Source: Dechloromonas sp. Dech2017 (lineage in GTDB: Bacteria > Pseudomonadota > Gammaproteobacteria > Burkholderiales > Rhodocyclaceae). From it: a DNA stretch of 64,000 nt. The stretch is taken from assembly GCA_009469585.1 (NCBI GenBank), contig SSXW01000023.1:1-64000 (forward strand). Reading direction: 5' to 3'. The notes under the pieces were generated by a model, which was not told the DNA's origin, made no database searches, and saw nothing but the letters and a program-made list of their open reading frames with translations. The number at the start of each line of letters is the position of its first letter. Position 1 is the stretch's first letter. Of the stretch, positions 36,887-46,178 are shown piece by piece. The position numbers and the translations under genes were made by a program.

Positions 36887-37984
36887 GTGACCGAGACATT
36901 CTATGAAGTGCTGCGCCGCCAGGGCATCACCCGGCGCAGTTTCCTGAAGTTCTGCAGCCTGACCGCCACCTCGCTCGGCCTGGGCACCTCCGCGGCGCCG
37001 ACCATCGCCCACGCCCTGGAGAACAAGCCGCGTACCCCGGTGCTCTGGCTGCACGGCCTGGAATGCACCTGCTGCTCGGAATCCTTCATCCGCTCGGCGC
37101 ATCCGCTGACCAAGGACGTCGTGCTGTCGATGCTGTCGCTCGACTACGACGACACCCTGATGGCCGCCGCCGGTCACCAGGCCGAGGCCATCCTCGACGA
37201 GGTCAAGAAGAAGTACAAAGGCAATTACATCGTCGCCGTCGAAGGCAACCCGCCGCTCAACGAGGACGGCATGTTCTGCATCCAGGGCGGCCGCCCCTTC
37301 GTCGAGAAACTGCGCGAAACCTGCGCCGACGCCAAGGCCATCATCAGCTGGGGGGCCTGTGCCTCCTACGGCTGCGTACAGGCGGCCAAGCCGAATCCGA
37401 CGCGCGCCACGCCGGTGCACAAGGTGATCACCGGCAAGCCGATCATCAACGTGCCGGGCTGCCCGCCGATCGCCGAGGTGATGACTGGCGTCGTCACCTA
37501 CATGCTGACTTTCGACCGCATTCCCGAGCTCGACCGCCAGGGCCGGCCGAAGATGTTCTACGGCCAGCGCATCCACGACAAGTGCTACCGGCGCGGCCAT
37601 TTCGACGCCGGCCAGTTCGCCGAAGCCTGGGACGACGAGGGTGCGCGCAAGGGCTACTGCCTGTACAAGATGGGCTGCAAGGGGCCGACCACCTACAACG
37701 CCTGCTCGTCGATGCGCTGGAACGGCGGCGTCAGCTGGCCGGTGCAATCGGGCCACGGCTGCATCGGCTGCTCGGAAGACGGCTTCTGGGACAAGGGCTC
37801 GTTCTACGACCGCGTCACCAGCATCACGCCCTTCGGCGCCGAATCGAATGCCGATTCGATCGGCCAGGCCGCGGCCGGCACCGTCGGCGCCGCCATCGCT
37901 GCCCATGCCGCGGTCACCGCGCTGGCTCGCGCCCGCCAGTCCAATGCTCACGGTCAACCGGAAAAACAGGGGGAAAACCAATAA
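36887..37984 (+). CDS. hoxK: Uptake [NiFe]-hydrogenase small subunit, oxygen-tolerant type
   Basis: 365-residue precursor starting with GTG behind GGGGGA. The Tat signal TRRSFLK lies at residues 15-21, with cleavage expected after Ala43. In mature numbering, Cys17, Cys19 and Cys20 occur in ECTCCSES, and Cys115 and Cys120 in ACASYGC. The two extra cysteines (19 and 120) mark the six-cysteine proximal [4Fe-3S] cluster of oxygen-tolerant group 1d enzymes. A hydrophobic C-terminal segment ([20 protein letters not shown]) should anchor it. The last 13 residues derive from a dispersed repeat. Its stop overlaps hoxG by one base. Confidence 0.96.
   Translation: MTETFYEVLRRQGITRRSFLKFCSLTATSLGLGTSAAPTIAHALENKPRTPVLWLHGLECTCCSESFIRSAHPLTKDVVLSMLSLDYDDTLMAAAGHQAEAILDEVKKKYKGNYIVAVEGNPPLNEDGMFCIQGGRPFVEKLRETCADAKAIISWGACASYGCVQAAKPNPTRATPVHKVITGKPIINVPGCPPIAEVMTGVVTYMLTFDRIPELDRQGRPKMFYGQRIHDKCYRRGHFDAGQFAEAWDDEGARKGYCLYKMGCKGPTTYNACSSMRWNGGVSWPVQSGHGCIGCSEDGFWDKGSFYDRVTSITPFGAESNADSIGQAAAGTVGAAIAAHAAVTALARARQSNAHGQPEKQGENQ
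37945..37984 (+). repeat. Dispersed 40-bp repeat, copy 5 (3' end of hoxK)
   Basis: GCTCACGGTCAACCGGAAAAA-like core (first 20 bases GCTCACGGTCAACCGGAAAA) with a GGGGGAAAACCAATAA tail. It supplies the final codons and the stop of hoxK. Confidence 0.55.
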
Positions 37985-39774
37985 TGGCCGCCTACGAAAC
38001 CCAGGGCTTCAAGCTCGACAACTCCGGCAAGCGCGTCGTCGTCGACCCGGTCTGCCGCATCGAAGGCCACCTGCGGGTGGAAGTTAACCTCGATGACAAG
38101 AACGTCATCCGCAACGCCGTCTCCACCGGCACCATGTGGCGCGGCCTGGAAGTCATCCTCAAGGGCCGCGACCCGCGCGATGCCTGGGCCTTCACCGAGC
38201 GCATCTGCGGCGTCTGTACCGGCACCCACGCGCTGACCTCGGTGCGCGCCGTCGAAGACGCGCTGAAAATCCAGATTCCCGAGAACGCCAACAGCATCCG
38301 CAACATCATGCAGCTCAACCTGCAGGTGCATGACCACCTGGTGCATTTCTACCACCTGCATGCGCTCGACTGGGTCGACGTGGTGTCGGCGCTGAAAGCC
38401 GATCCCAAGGCGACCTCGGCCCTGGCCCAGAGCATCTCGTCGTGGCCGCTGTCGTCGCCCGGCTATTTCCGCGACATCCAGAACCGCCTGAAGAAATTCG
38501 TCGAATCCGGCCAGCTCGGACCCTTCATGAACGGTTACTGGGGCAGCCCGGCCTACAAGCTGCCGCCGGAAGCCAACCTGATGGCCGTCGCCCACTACCT
38601 CGAAGCCCTCGATTTCCAGAAGGAAATCGTCAAGGTGCACACCATCTTCGGCGGCAAGAACCCGCACCCGAACTGGCTGGTCGGCGGCGTGCCCTGCGCC
38701 ATCAACCTCGAAGGCGTCGGCGCCGTCGGGGCGGTGAACATGGAGCGCCTGAACCTGGTCAAGAGCATCATCGACCGCAGCATTGAATTCACCGAGCAGG
38801 TTTACATCCCCGACCTGATCGCCATCGCCAAGTTCTACAAGGGCTGGCTGTACGGCGGCGGGCTGTCGTCGAAGAACGTCATGTCCTACGGCGACATCCC
38901 GGACAAGGCCAACGACTACTCCTCGGCAAACCTCATGCTGCCGCGCGGCGCCGTCATCAACGGCGACCTGTCGAAGGTGCACGAGGTCGACCTGCGCGAC
39001 GTCGAGCAGGTGCAGGAATTCGTCGCCCACTCCTGGTACAAGTACCCGGACGAGAGCAAGGGCCTGCACCCGTGGGACGGCGTCACCGAGCCGAGTTTCG
39101 TGCTCGGCCCCAACACCAAGGGGACCAAGACCAACATCAAGGAACTCGACGAGGGCGGCAAGTACTCGTGGATCAAGGCCCCGCGCTGGCGCGGCCATGC
39201 CATGGAAGTCGGCCCGCTGGCCCGCTACATCATCGGCTACGCCCAGGGCAACAAGGAGTTCAAGGAACCGGTCGATGCCCTGCTCAAGGAACTCGACGTG
39301 CCGGTCACCGCCCTCTTCTCGACCCTCGGCCGCACCGCGGCGCGCGGCCTGGAATGCGGCTGGGCGGCGCACAAGATGTCGTATTTCTTCGACAAGCTAA
39401 TGGCCAACCTGAAAGCCGGCGACCTCAACACGGCCAATATCGAGAAATGGGAGCCGAGCACCTGGCCGAAGGAAGCCAAGGGCGTTGGCTTCACCGAGGC
39501 GCCGCGCGGTGCGCTCGGCCACTGGATCAAGATCAAGGACACCAAGATCGACAACTACCAGTGCGTCGTGCCGACCACCTGGAACGGCGGCCCGCGCGAC
39601 CACAAGGGGCAGATCGGCGCCTTCGAGGCCGCGCTGATGGACACCCCGGTGGCCAAGGCCGACGAGCCGCTGGAAATCCTGCGCACGCTGCATTCCTTCG
39701 ATCCCTGCCTGGCCTGCTCGACGCACGTGATGAGCCCGGACGGCCAGGAAATGACGTCGGTCAAGGTCCGCTGA
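37984..39774 (+). CDS. hoxG: Uptake [NiFe]-hydrogenase large subunit
   Basis: 596 residues with the two nickel-binding motifs: [12 protein letters not shown] with Cys75 and Cys78, and DPCLACSTH with Cys575 and Cys578. Cleavage after His581 by HoxM would remove the 15-residue tail starting VMSPDG. The ATG at 37984 overlaps the hoxK stop. The enzyme oxidises hydrogen at the periplasmic face of the membrane and feeds the quinone pool through HoxZ. Length and motif spacing match membrane-bound hydrogenases of betaproteobacteria. Confidence 0.97.
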   Translation: MAAYETQGFKLDNSGKRVVVDPVCRIEGHLRVEVNLDDKNVIRNAVSTGTMWRGLEVILKGRDPRDAWAFTERICGVCTGTHALTSVRAVEDALKIQIPENANSIRNIMQLNLQVHDHLVHFYHLHALDWVDVVSALKADPKATSALAQSISSWPLSSPGYFRDIQNRLKKFVESGQLGPFMNGYWGSPAYKLPPEANLMAVAHYLEALDFQKEIVKVHTIFGGKNPHPNWLVGGVPCAINLEGVGAVGAVNMERLNLVKSIIDRSIEFTEQVYIPDLIAIAKFYKGWLYGGGLSSKNVMSYGDIPDKANDYSSANLMLPRGAVINGDLSKVHEVDLRDVEQVQEFVAHSWYKYPDESKGLHPWDGVTEPSFVLGPNTKGTKTNIKELDEGGKYSWIKAPRWRGHAMEVGPLARYIIGYAQGNKEFKEPVDALLKELDVPVTALFSTLGRTAARGLECGWAAHKMSYFFDKLMANLKAGDLNTANIEKWEPSTWPKEAKGVGFTEAPRGALGHWIKIKDTKIDNYQCVVPTTWNGGPRDHKGQIGAFEAALMDTPVAKADEPLEILRTLHSFDPCLACSTHVMSPDGQEMTSVKVR

Positions 39775-39796
39775 GCGGTCCGGAAAGGAGGCTGAG

Positions 39797-40501
39797 ATGC
39801 TCTCGCAACAGGACATGCTGGAAGCCGAACGGCACGGTAAACAGGTCCGTTCGATCTATGTCTACGAAGCGCCGGTGCGCCTGTGGCACTGGATCAACGC
39901 GCTGTGCATGGTGGTGCTGGCGGTGACCGGCTATTTCATCGGCAAGCCGCTGCCGACGGTGCCCGGCGAGGCAGCCGAGAACTTCCTGCTCGGCTACATC
40001 CGCTTCGCCCACTTCGCGGCCGCCTACATCTTCGCCGTCGGCCTCGTCGGGCGGGTCTACTGGGCCTTCGTCGGCAACCACCATGCCCGGCAGATCTTCA
40101 AGCTGCCGATTTTCAACGGCCAGTGGTGGAGCGAGGTTTTCTTCGAACTGCGCTGGTACCTGTTCCTCGAGAAGACGCCGAAGAAATACGTCGGCCACAA
40201 CCCGATGGCGCAGCTGATGATGTTCTTCTTCTTCACCGTCCTCGCCATCGGCATGTTGTTCACCGGCTTCGCGCTGTACAGCGAAGGGGCCGGTGTCGGC
40301 AGCTGGCAGGACAGCCTGTTCGGCTGGGTCATCCCGGCCCTCGGTGGTTCGCTGCAGGTGCATAACGTGCACCGCCTGGGCATGTGGATCATGATGACCT
40401 TCGCCGCCATCCACATCTACGCCGCCATCCGCGAAGACATCATGAGCCGCCAGTCGCTGATCTCGACCATGATCTCCGGCTGGCGGATGTTCAAGGACTG
40501 A
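39797..40501 (+). CDS. hoxZ: Hydrogenase cytochrome b subunit
   Basis: 234 residues with four transmembrane helices and histidines for two b hemes (RLWHWINALCM near residue 30, IRFAHFAAAYIF near 72, LQVHNVHRLGMW near 190). It anchors the hydrogenase to the inner membrane and passes electrons to quinone. A very strong ribosome binding site (AAAGGAGG) lies before the ATG. A terminator-like hairpin follows it. Confidence 0.94.
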   Translation: MLSQQDMLEAERHGKQVRSIYVYEAPVRLWHWINALCMVVLAVTGYFIGKPLPTVPGEAAENFLLGYIRFAHFAAAYIFAVGLVGRVYWAFVGNHHARQIFKLPIFNGQWWSEVFFELRWYLFLEKTPKKYVGHNPMAQLMMFFFFTVLAIGMLFTGFALYSEGAGVGSWQDSLFGWVIPALGGSLQVHNVHRLGMWIMMTFAAIHIYAAIREDIMSRQSLISTMISGWRMFKD

Positions 40502-40589
40502 TGGCCATGCTTGCCTGGGCTGCCTTGTCGGCGCTTGTCCGGGTGGCGCCGGGCCATCCGTCCTCCGGGCCAAGGGTTTCCTTGCGTTG

Positions 40590-40629
40590 GCCCCGGACTG
40601 CCAGTTGCGCAGCCCGGGGCGCCTTTTTC
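40590..40629 (+). terminator. Terminator-like hairpin between hoxZ and hoxM
   Basis: GCCCCGG (40590-40596) pairs with CCGGGGC (40614-40620) and is followed by GCCTTTTTCG. The position, after the three structural genes and before the accessory genes, suggests partial termination that keeps HoxKGZ in excess over maturation factors. Confidence 0.6.
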
Positions 40630-40639
40630 GAAGGTTCCT

Positions 40640-41263
40640 ATGAATAGCAAACGCATCCTCATCCTCGGTATCGGCAACCTGCTGTGGGCCGACGAAGGCT
40701 TCGGCGTACGCTGCGTCGAGGCGCTCAACGGCGGCTGGGTTTTTCCGCCGCAGGTGACGCTGATCGATGGCGGCACGCAGGGCCTCTACCTGCTGCCCTA
40801 CGTGCAGGAGGCCGATTGCCTGCTGGTCTTCGACGCCGTCGATTACGGCGACCCGGCCGGCACGCTGCGCGAGGTGGTCGGCGACCAGGTGCCGCGCTTC
40901 ATGGGCGCCAAGAAAATGAGCCTGCACCAGACCGGCTTCCAGGAGGTGCTGATGGCCGCCGAGCTGACCGGCAAGCTGCCGGCCGAACTGGTCCTCATCG
41001 GCGTCCAGCCGGAAGAGCTGGAAGACTACGGCGGCAGCCTGCGCGACGTGGTCAAGGCGCAGATGGTGCCGGCCCTCAACCTTGCCCTCGACTGGTTGGA
41101 GCGCTGGGGTGCCGCCGGCTGCCTGCGCGATGCGGCGGCCGGGGCGGCCGTGGCGATCACCGATGCGGCGCTGGCCATCGACGTCTATGAAGACGAACGG
41201 CCGACCGCCGACCAGGCCTGCCGCCTCGGCGACGCCCGCTTCCTCGGCCAGCCGGCGGCCTGA
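40640..41263 (+). CDS. hoxM: Hydrogenase large-subunit maturation endopeptidase
   Basis: 207 residues of the HyaD/HoxM family. The N-terminal RILILGIGNLLWADEGFGVRCVE has the conserved GIGN and the metal-binding glutamate; the mid-region DAVDYGDPAGTL has the conserved aspartate, and a histidine follows in KKMSLHQTGFQE. It removes the C-terminal peptide of HoxG after nickel insertion. I chose the ATG at 40640, preceded by GAAGG. It begins the accessory gene run after the intercistronic hairpin. Confidence 0.93.
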   Translation: MNSKRILILGIGNLLWADEGFGVRCVEALNGGWVFPPQVTLIDGGTQGLYLLPYVQEADCLLVFDAVDYGDPAGTLREVVGDQVPRFMGAKKMSLHQTGFQEVLMAAELTGKLPAELVLIGVQPEELEDYGGSLRDVVKAQMVPALNLALDWLERWGAAGCLRDAAAGAAVAITDAALAIDVYEDERPTADQACRLGDARFLGQPAA

Positions 41264-41264
41264 C

Positions 41265-41564
41265 ATGTGCCTCGGCATCCCCCTGCAGGTCGTCGAATGT
41301 GGCGAACATTTCGCGCGCTGCATCGGCCGCGCCGGCGAGGTCCGCGTCGACCTGGCGCTGGTCGGCCCGCAGCCGCCCGGCACCTGGCTGCTGACCTTCC
41401 TCGACGCGGCACGCGAGGTGATCGACGCCGAGCGGGCGGCCGCCATCGCCAACGCCCTCGCCGCCCTGGAAGCCGCCCAGTCCGGCGCCACCGATTTCTC
41501 GGCCTTCTTCGCCGATCTCGACCGCGAACCGCAACTCCCCGAATTCCTGAGGACACCCCAATGA
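41265..41564 (+). CDS. hoxL: HypC-family hydrogenase chaperone HoxL
   Basis: 99 residues starting MCLGIPLQVVE, the HypC/HoxL signature with the essential Cys2. It carries the Fe(CN)2CO moiety or chaperones the HoxG precursor during assembly of the membrane hydrogenase. It begins 1 nt after hoxM and overlaps hoxO by 4 nt. A HypC paralogue is encoded at 53982-54227. Confidence 0.92.
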   Translation: MCLGIPLQVVECGEHFARCIGRAGEVRVDLALVGPQPPGTWLLTFLDAAREVIDAERAAAIANALAALEAAQSGATDFSAFFADLDREPQLPEFLRTPQ

Positions 41565-42022
41565 TCGAACTCAAGCTCGCCGCCGGCCCGACTTCGCTGG
41601 AAAGGCTGGAAACCGCCATCGGCCGGATTTTGCAAAAACACGGCTTTTTTCGCGTTGACCGCAGCGATCCGCAATTCCCCGCCGGCCTGGCCGCCCTGCT
41701 CCTCACCGAGGACCCGCAGCGCAATGCCGAGGTGCTCGACGCCTGCGTCATCCTGCCCGAGGCGCTGAAGCCGCTCGGCGACCGGATCAGCCGCCATGTC
41801 GCCGGCCCCGACTTCGCCCCGGCCCTGATCCAGCGCTACGGCGTGGCCCGCGCCCCGGCCGTGGTCTTTTTGCGCGACGGCAAATTCGTCGGCGTGCTGC
41901 CCGGCATCCGCGACTGGAACGAATACCAGGCCGAAGTCGACCGCCTGCTCTCCGGCCCGGCCCAGCCCCGGCCGATCGGCATCCCGGTCCGCGTCGCCGC
42001 CAGCCAGGGAGCCTGCGTATGA
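41561..42022 (+). CDS. hoxO: Hydrogenase small-subunit chaperone HoxO (HyaE family)
   Basis: 153 residues with a thioredoxin-like fold lacking a CxxC active site, typical of HyaE/HoxO. The PAVVFLRDGKFVGVLPGIRDW segment is diagnostic. It helps protect or export the small subunit in oxygen-tolerant hydrogenase maturation. The ATG at 41561 overlaps hoxL. Residues about 24-36 (LQKHGFFRVDRSD) are encoded by an inverted dispersed repeat at 41630-41670. Confidence 0.9.
   Translation: MIELKLAAGPTSLERLETAIGRILQKHGFFRVDRSDPQFPAGLAALLLTEDPQRNAEVLDACVILPEALKPLGDRISRHVAGPDFAPALIQRYGVARAPAVVFLRDGKFVGVLPGIRDWNEYQAEVDRLLSGPAQPRPIGIPVRVAASQGACV
41630..41670 (-). repeat. Dispersed 40-bp repeat, copy 6 (inside hoxO, inverted)
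   Basis: On the minus strand it reads GATCGCTGCGGTCAACGCGA, then AAAAAGCCGTGTTTTTGCAAAATCC. The sense strand encodes FFRVDRSD in HoxO. Confidence 0.6.
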
Positions 42023-42882
42023 ACCCGGCCACGCTGCGTCCCTTCCCGATTTCCGTCGTCGCCATGGGCCCCGGTTCCCAGGGCGACGAGGCGCCCGACT
42101 ACCTGGCCATGCCCAAGGGCATGGACACCTTCTCCCAGCCGCGCCTGCCCGACAATGCCTCGCCCGAGGTGGTCCGGCGGGCCGTCGCCCTGCTCGGCGG
42201 CTTGGCCGATGCTGCCGAGCGGGCCGGCTTCGCCGGCGGCGCCGGCCTCGACCTGCTCGGGCTCGACGCCGCGCTGCGCGAGGTGGTCAACCAGTCGCTC
42301 GGCTTCGGCGAAGTCAGCGCCTTCACCACGGCGCCGGCCCACTGGCGCGTCCAGGAAACGGCCTTCTCGGGCATCTGGCGCGTGCTGCAGGTGGCCGACG
42401 ATGGTGCCATCGTCGTCGACCGCCTGGAAACCGGTGCCATCCCGGCGGTTCTCATCGACAGCATGCGGGCCAGCGCCGCCGCCGAGCTGGCCGCGCCGGA
42501 CTACCCGGCCGGCTGCATGAATGCTCAGGCCCTGGTCGAGGAAATCCGCCTGCAGGCCGCTGCCGTCCGCCACGGCCGGGCCGCCCACATCATCAACCTG
42601 AGCCTGCTGCCGGTCAGCGACGCCGACCTCGACACGCTGTACGGCTGGCTCGGCCACCGCGAGGTGTCCATCCTGTCGCGCGGCTACGGCAACTGCCGGA
42701 TCACCAGCACGCGGCTGAAGAACGTCTGGTGGGTGCAGTATTTCAACAGCATGGACACCCTGATCCTCAATTCCATCGAGATGGTCGACATGCCCGAGGT
42801 GGCCCTGGCCGCCGACGAGGACTTCGCCGATTCGCTGGCCCGCCTGCGCGAATATCTCGACATGATGGACGAGCCGGTCTAG
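42019..42882 (+). CDS. hoxQ: Hydrogenase maturation protein HoxQ (HyaF family)
   Basis: 287 residues of the HyaF/HupH family. The N-terminal VVAMGPGSQ, central WRVQETAFSGIWRV and late GYGNCRITSTRLKNVWWVQYFNSMDTLIL segments are the family landmarks. It works with HoxO on the iron-sulfur small subunit. It overlaps hoxO by 4 nt. Confidence 0.92.
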   Translation: MNPATLRPFPISVVAMGPGSQGDEAPDYLAMPKGMDTFSQPRLPDNASPEVVRRAVALLGGLADAAERAGFAGGAGLDLLGLDAALREVVNQSLGFGEVSAFTTAPAHWRVQETAFSGIWRVLQVADDGAIVVDRLETGAIPAVLIDSMRASAAAELAAPDYPAGCMNAQALVEEIRLQAAAVRHGRAAHIINLSLLPVSDADLDTLYGWLGHREVSILSRGYGNCRITSTRLKNVWWVQYFNSMDTLILNSIEMVDMPEVALAADEDFADSLARLREYLDMMDEPV

Positions 42883-42933
42883 GCTGACGGGGGCGGGCGC
42901 TGGTTCCCGCTCCTTGCAGGCAGGCTGAAAACG

Positions 42934-43131
42934 ATGCGTTTCGAAGGCTCCTTTCTCGACGTCAAGCCGGACGACCGGCTGGAATGCGGCATCTGCTGGT
43001 GGGTCTACGACCCGGCGGTGGGCGACGACGTGCGCGGCATCCCGCCCGGCACCCCGTTCGCCGAACTGCCCGACGACTGGTGCTGCCCCGGCTGCGACGC
43101 CCCCCGCCACAAGTTCATGGTGACCGGGTGA
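42934..43131 (+). CDS. hoxR: Rubredoxin-like hydrogenase accessory protein HoxR
   Basis: 65 residues with the rubredoxin pair of cysteine knuckles, ECGICWWVYDP and CCPGC, which bind one iron. In oxygen-tolerant hydrogenase systems HoxR is needed for correct assembly of the proximal cluster under oxygen. The stop overlaps the GTG start of hoxT. Confidence 0.92.
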   Translation: MRFEGSFLDVKPDDRLECGICWWVYDPAVGDDVRGIPPGTPFAELPDDWCCPGCDAPRHKFMVTG

Positions 43132-43625
43132 GCTTGGCGCAACCCTTGCCCGGCGCCGCCATCGGCGTCTGGGCCGGCGACCCGTCGCCCGAGCTGGTCG
43201 CCGTGTTCGCGGCCATCGCCGACACCCGCATGCGCGACCTGCCGATCTGCAACCGCCAGCTGCGCGTCGAGGCCGTCGGCTTCCAGCGCACGGCGGCCGG
43301 CCACTGGGCCGGCGCCATGGTCACCCCGTGGGCGGTCAACCTGCTCTGCCTGCCCGGTGCAACCGGCTGGCCGGCCCTCGCCGCCTGCGCCAAGCACGAA
43401 TGGGAATTCCCGTCCGGGTGCTACGAATTCACCGTTGCCGACGAGGCCAGCCTGGGCAACTACCACCTCTGCTCGCTGTTCTCGCCAGCCCTCGAATTCG
43501 ACAGCCACGAGGCGGCCCGGCTAACTGCGCTGGCCGCCGTCCGGGCGCTCTTCGCCGAGCCGCTGGCCGAACCGGCCGCGCCGCGGGCCAGCAGCCGGCG
43601 CGCCTTTCTCGGCCTGGGCCGATGA
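43128..43625 (+). CDS. hoxT: Hydrogenase assembly chaperone HoxT (HybE/HupJ family)
   Basis: 165 residues. The GAMVTPWAVNLLCLPG and YEFTVADEASLGNYHLCSLFSP segments identify the HybE/HupJ family of large-subunit chaperones. It starts with GTG at 43128, overlapping the hoxR stop. A paralogue lies at 53378-53929, and both end in a serine/arginine-rich tail (SSRRAFLGLGR here). Confidence 0.88.
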   Translation: MSLAQPLPGAAIGVWAGDPSPELVAVFAAIADTRMRDLPICNRQLRVEAVGFQRTAAGHWAGAMVTPWAVNLLCLPGATGWPALAACAKHEWEFPSGCYEFTVADEASLGNYHLCSLFSPALEFDSHEAARLTALAAVRALFAEPLAEPAAPRASSRRAFLGLGR

Positions 43626-44524
43626 CGACGGCCGGCCTGCTCACCGTGCGCGGCCGCTTCGCCGACGGCGCCGTGCGCGACCTGGGCGTCGACCTGCAGC
43701 GGCCGACGGTCAGCCGGCTGTTCGCCGGCCAGTTGCCCGAGGCCGTGGTCAAGACCATCCCCTACCTGTTCACGCTGTGCGCCCACGCCCAGCGCGTCGC
43801 CGCCCAGGCGGCGCTGGCCGCCGCCCAGGGCCAGGCGCGGCGCCCGGTCGACAGCCGCGAGCTGTGGATCGAGGTCTTGCACGAGAATCTCTGGCGCCTG
43901 CTCCTCGACTGGCCGCCGGCTCTCGGCCTGGCCGCCGACAACGGCGCCTTCATCAACTGGCGCAACGGCCGCCAGGGCCCGGCCAGCCTCGAAGCCACCC
44001 GGCGCCTGGTGGCCGACACGCTGCGCCCCCTTGCCGAAAAATGCCTGAAAATTCTCGTCGACCGCGGCGATGACCACCCGGCCGCACCGCCGTCCGAACT
44101 CGACGCCGAGCCCTGGCTGGCCTACTGGCAGGGCATGGCCGGCGACATGCCGGGGCTGTCGCGGCCGGCTTCGATCAGCGCCGCCTACCGGCGCCGGCTG
44201 GCCGAGGTCGATGCCGCCGTGGCCGCCCTCGGCGCCGGCACGCCCTTCCCGGTCGAGGCGGCCGGCAACGAGGGCTGGGGCGTCGGCCAGACGCTGACGG
44301 CGCGCGGCGTGCTCACCCATGCCGTGCATGTGGTCGACGGCAAGGTCGCCAGTTTTCGCGTCCAGGCGCCGACCGACAGCCATTTTGCCAACGCCGGGTC
44401 GCTCGCCGCCCTGCTTGGCAACGGCCGTCTGGCCGATGTCGAGCAGGCCAGGCAGGTGGTGAACCAGGCCATACTGGCCCTCGACCCCTGCCTGCCTTAT
44501 GTTGTGGAAGTGCACGATGCATGA
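43622..44524 (+). CDS. hoxV: Hydrogenase maturation factor HoxV (HupK family)
   Basis: 300 residues, distantly related to the hydrogenase large subunit, as is usual for HoxV/HupK scaffold proteins. The short PYLFTLCAHAQRVAAQ helix with its cysteine recalls the large-subunit L1 region. It may act as scaffold for Fe(CN)2CO assembly with HoxL. The ATG at 43622 overlaps hoxT and the end overlaps hypA by 8 nt. Bases 44040-44083 weakly resemble the dispersed repeat. Confidence 0.88.
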   Translation: MTTAGLLTVRGRFADGAVRDLGVDLQRPTVSRLFAGQLPEAVVKTIPYLFTLCAHAQRVAAQAALAAAQGQARRPVDSRELWIEVLHENLWRLLLDWPPALGLAADNGAFINWRNGRQGPASLEATRRLVADTLRPLAEKCLKILVDRGDDHPAAPPSELDAEPWLAYWQGMAGDMPGLSRPASISAAYRRRLAEVDAAVAALGAGTPFPVEAAGNEGWGVGQTLTARGVLTHAVHVVDGKVASFRVQAPTDSHFANAGSLAALLGNGRLADVEQARQVVNQAILALDPCLPYVVEVHDA

Positions 44525-44858
44525 AATGTCGCTGGCCGAAGGCGTGCTGCAACTGGTCGAGGACACCGCCCGCCGCGAAGGCGCCCGGCGCGTCAAGCTG
44601 GTGGTGCTGGAAATCGGCCGCCTGTCGTCGGTCGAGCCGGAGGCCATCCGCTTCTGCTTCGAGGCGGTGACGCACGGCAGCATCGCCCAGGGCGCGGCGC
44701 TGGACATCGTCGACGTGCCGGGGGCGGGCTGGTGCCTGCCCTGCGCGCAAACGGTGGCGATGAGCGAACGCTACGGCGCCTGCCCGACCTGCGGCAGCCA
44801 CCAGGTACAACCGACCGGCGGCACGGAAATGCGGGTCAAGGAAATCGAAATCGAGTAA
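44517..44858 (+). CDS. hypA: Hydrogenase nickel insertion protein HypA
   Basis: 113 residues. The MHEMSLAEG start contains the nickel-binding His2, and two cysteine pairs (CLPC near 74 and CPTC near 91) form the zinc site. It delivers nickel to the hydrogenase large subunit with HypB. It starts within hoxV and is followed after 10 nt by hypB with an AAGGAG ribosome binding site. Confidence 0.94.
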   Translation: MHEMSLAEGVLQLVEDTARREGARRVKLVVLEIGRLSSVEPEAIRFCFEAVTHGSIAQGAALDIVDVPGAGWCLPCAQTVAMSERYGACPTCGSHQVQPTGGTEMRVKEIEIE

Positions 44859-44868
44859 GGAGACGAGG

Positions 44869-46020
44869 ATGTGTACGGTTTGCGGCTGCGGCGCAGGTGA
44901 AACGAAGATCGAAGGCGGGGCGCCCGATAATTCCCACGAGCACACTCACGTGCACGCCGATGGCACGGTGCATACGCACAGCCACGGCCACGAGCATGAC
45001 CATGCGCACAGCCACGACGGCGCCGCGCTGGCCGGGGCGCACGCCCACAGCCACACCCACGCCGACGGCACGGTGCATGTGCACGAGCACGTCCATCAGG
45101 GCGACCATGGGCATGTCCACGGCCACCAGCACGAGCATGTGCACGCCGACGGCAGCACGCACAGCCATGCCCACGAGCACCCGCACGGTCATGAACATGC
45201 GCATGATCACCACCACCACGAGCACGGCATCGCCGGCGACCTCGACTACGGCACCGGCCCGGCCCGCGCCCACGTGCCGGGCATGAGCCAGGCGCGCATG
45301 GTGCAGATCGAGCAGGACATCCTGGCCAAGAACAACGCCTACGCCGACGCCAACCGGGCGTGGTTCGACGAGCGCGGCATCTTCGCGCTCAACCTCGTTT
45401 CCAGCCCCGGCTCCGGCAAGACGACGCTGCTCTGCAAGACCATCGAGGTGCTGAAGGACAAGGTGGCGATCAGCGTCGTCGAGGGCGACCAGCAGACCTC
45501 CAACGACGCCGAACGCATTCGCGCCACCGGCGTGCCGGCCCTGCAGATCAACACCGGCAAGGGCTGCCACCTCGACGGCCACATGGTCGGCCACGCCATG
45601 CAGCGCCTGCAGCCGGCCGACGACTCGCTGTTCCTCATCGAGAACGTCGGCAACCTCGTCTGCCCGGCCGCCTTCGACCTCGGCGAACACCACAAGGTGG
45701 CCATCCTGTCGGTCACCGAAGGCGAGGACAAGCCGCTCAAGTACCCCGACATGTTCGCCGCCGCCGACGTCATGCTGCTCAACAAGTGCGACCTCTTGCC
45801 CTACCTCGAATTCGACGCCGACCTGGCCGAAGCCAACGCCCGCCGGGTCAATCCCGACCTGACCGTGTTCCGCGTCTCGGCGACCAGCGGCGACGGTTTG
45901 AGCGCCTGGCTGGACTGGATCGAGGCCGGGCTGGAAGCGCAGCGCGCCAAGCGCTCGGAAACGGTCGATGCGCTGAAGGCGCGCATCGCCGAACTGGAGC
46001 GGCAGCTGGCGGCGAAATAA
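44869..46020 (+). CDS. hypB: Hydrogenase nickel incorporation GTPase HypB with long histidine-rich region
   Basis: 383 residues. The N-terminal CTVCGCG motif is the high-affinity nickel site. Residues about 24-125 hold roughly 40 histidines in alternating runs with the reiterated phrase HADGTVH. The GTPase domain follows with [11 protein letters not shown] near residue 178, the metal-binding [11 protein letters not shown] and NKCDLLPY. The histidine tract would store nickel. The tract is unusually long and internally repetitive even for HypB, and slippage or recombination among its repeats is likely. Confidence 0.95.
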   Translation: MCTVCGCGAGETKIEGGAPDNSHEHTHVHADGTVHTHSHGHEHDHAHSHDGAALAGAHAHSHTHADGTVHVHEHVHQGDHGHVHGHQHEHVHADGSTHSHAHEHPHGHEHAHDHHHHEHGIAGDLDYGTGPARAHVPGMSQARMVQIEQDILAKNNAYADANRAWFDERGIFALNLVSSPGSGKTTLLCKTIEVLKDKVAISVVEGDQQTSNDAERIRATGVPALQINTGKGCHLDGHMVGHAMQRLQPADDSLFLIENVGNLVCPAAFDLGEHHKVAILSVTEGEDKPLKYPDMFAAADVMLLNKCDLLPYLEFDADLAEANARRVNPDLTVFRVSATSGDGLSAWLDWIEAGLEAQRAKRSETVDALKARIAELERQLAAK

Positions 46021-46027
46021 ACCGCCG

Positions 46028-46111
46028 ATGACCGGCCGCCTGTTCCGCATCCGCGGCGCAGTCAGTGCTGCGGTCGACGGAAAAAACCGGCCGAAATTGA
46101 AATTTTCTTGA
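46028..46111 (+). pseudogene. Vestigial hypF 5' end downstream of hypB
   Basis: The first 29 nt match the hypF start at 47374 with two mismatches and encode MTGRLFRIRG. The frame continues through a dispersed repeat (AVSAAVDGKN) and stops at 46111 after 27 codons. In intact HypF the same repeat occurs at residues 41-54, so the remnant could be a hypF copy deleted for codons 11-40. It sits where hypF would normally follow hypB, before the fic gene. Confidence 0.65.
46064..46107 (+). repeat. Dispersed 40-bp repeat, copy 7 (hypB-fic gap)
   Basis: GTGCTGCGGTCGACGGAAAA, then AACCGGCCGAAATTGAAATTTT. It is fused in frame to the vestigial hypF start. Confidence 0.65.
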
Positions 46112-46178
46112 ACGTCCGTGCGACATATTAAAGTTTGCTTTAGTATATTGATCGTCAATTAAAGAAACTTTTCATATC

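Noticed and set aside
44040-44083. Weak inverted match to the repeat in hoxV
   Set aside because: Only the central palindrome and scattered A/T runs agree.
44869-45240. Histidine-codon repeats as a possible CRISPR or satellite array
   Set aside because: The periodicity is that of alternating His codons in HypB, not of spaced repeats with unique spacers.
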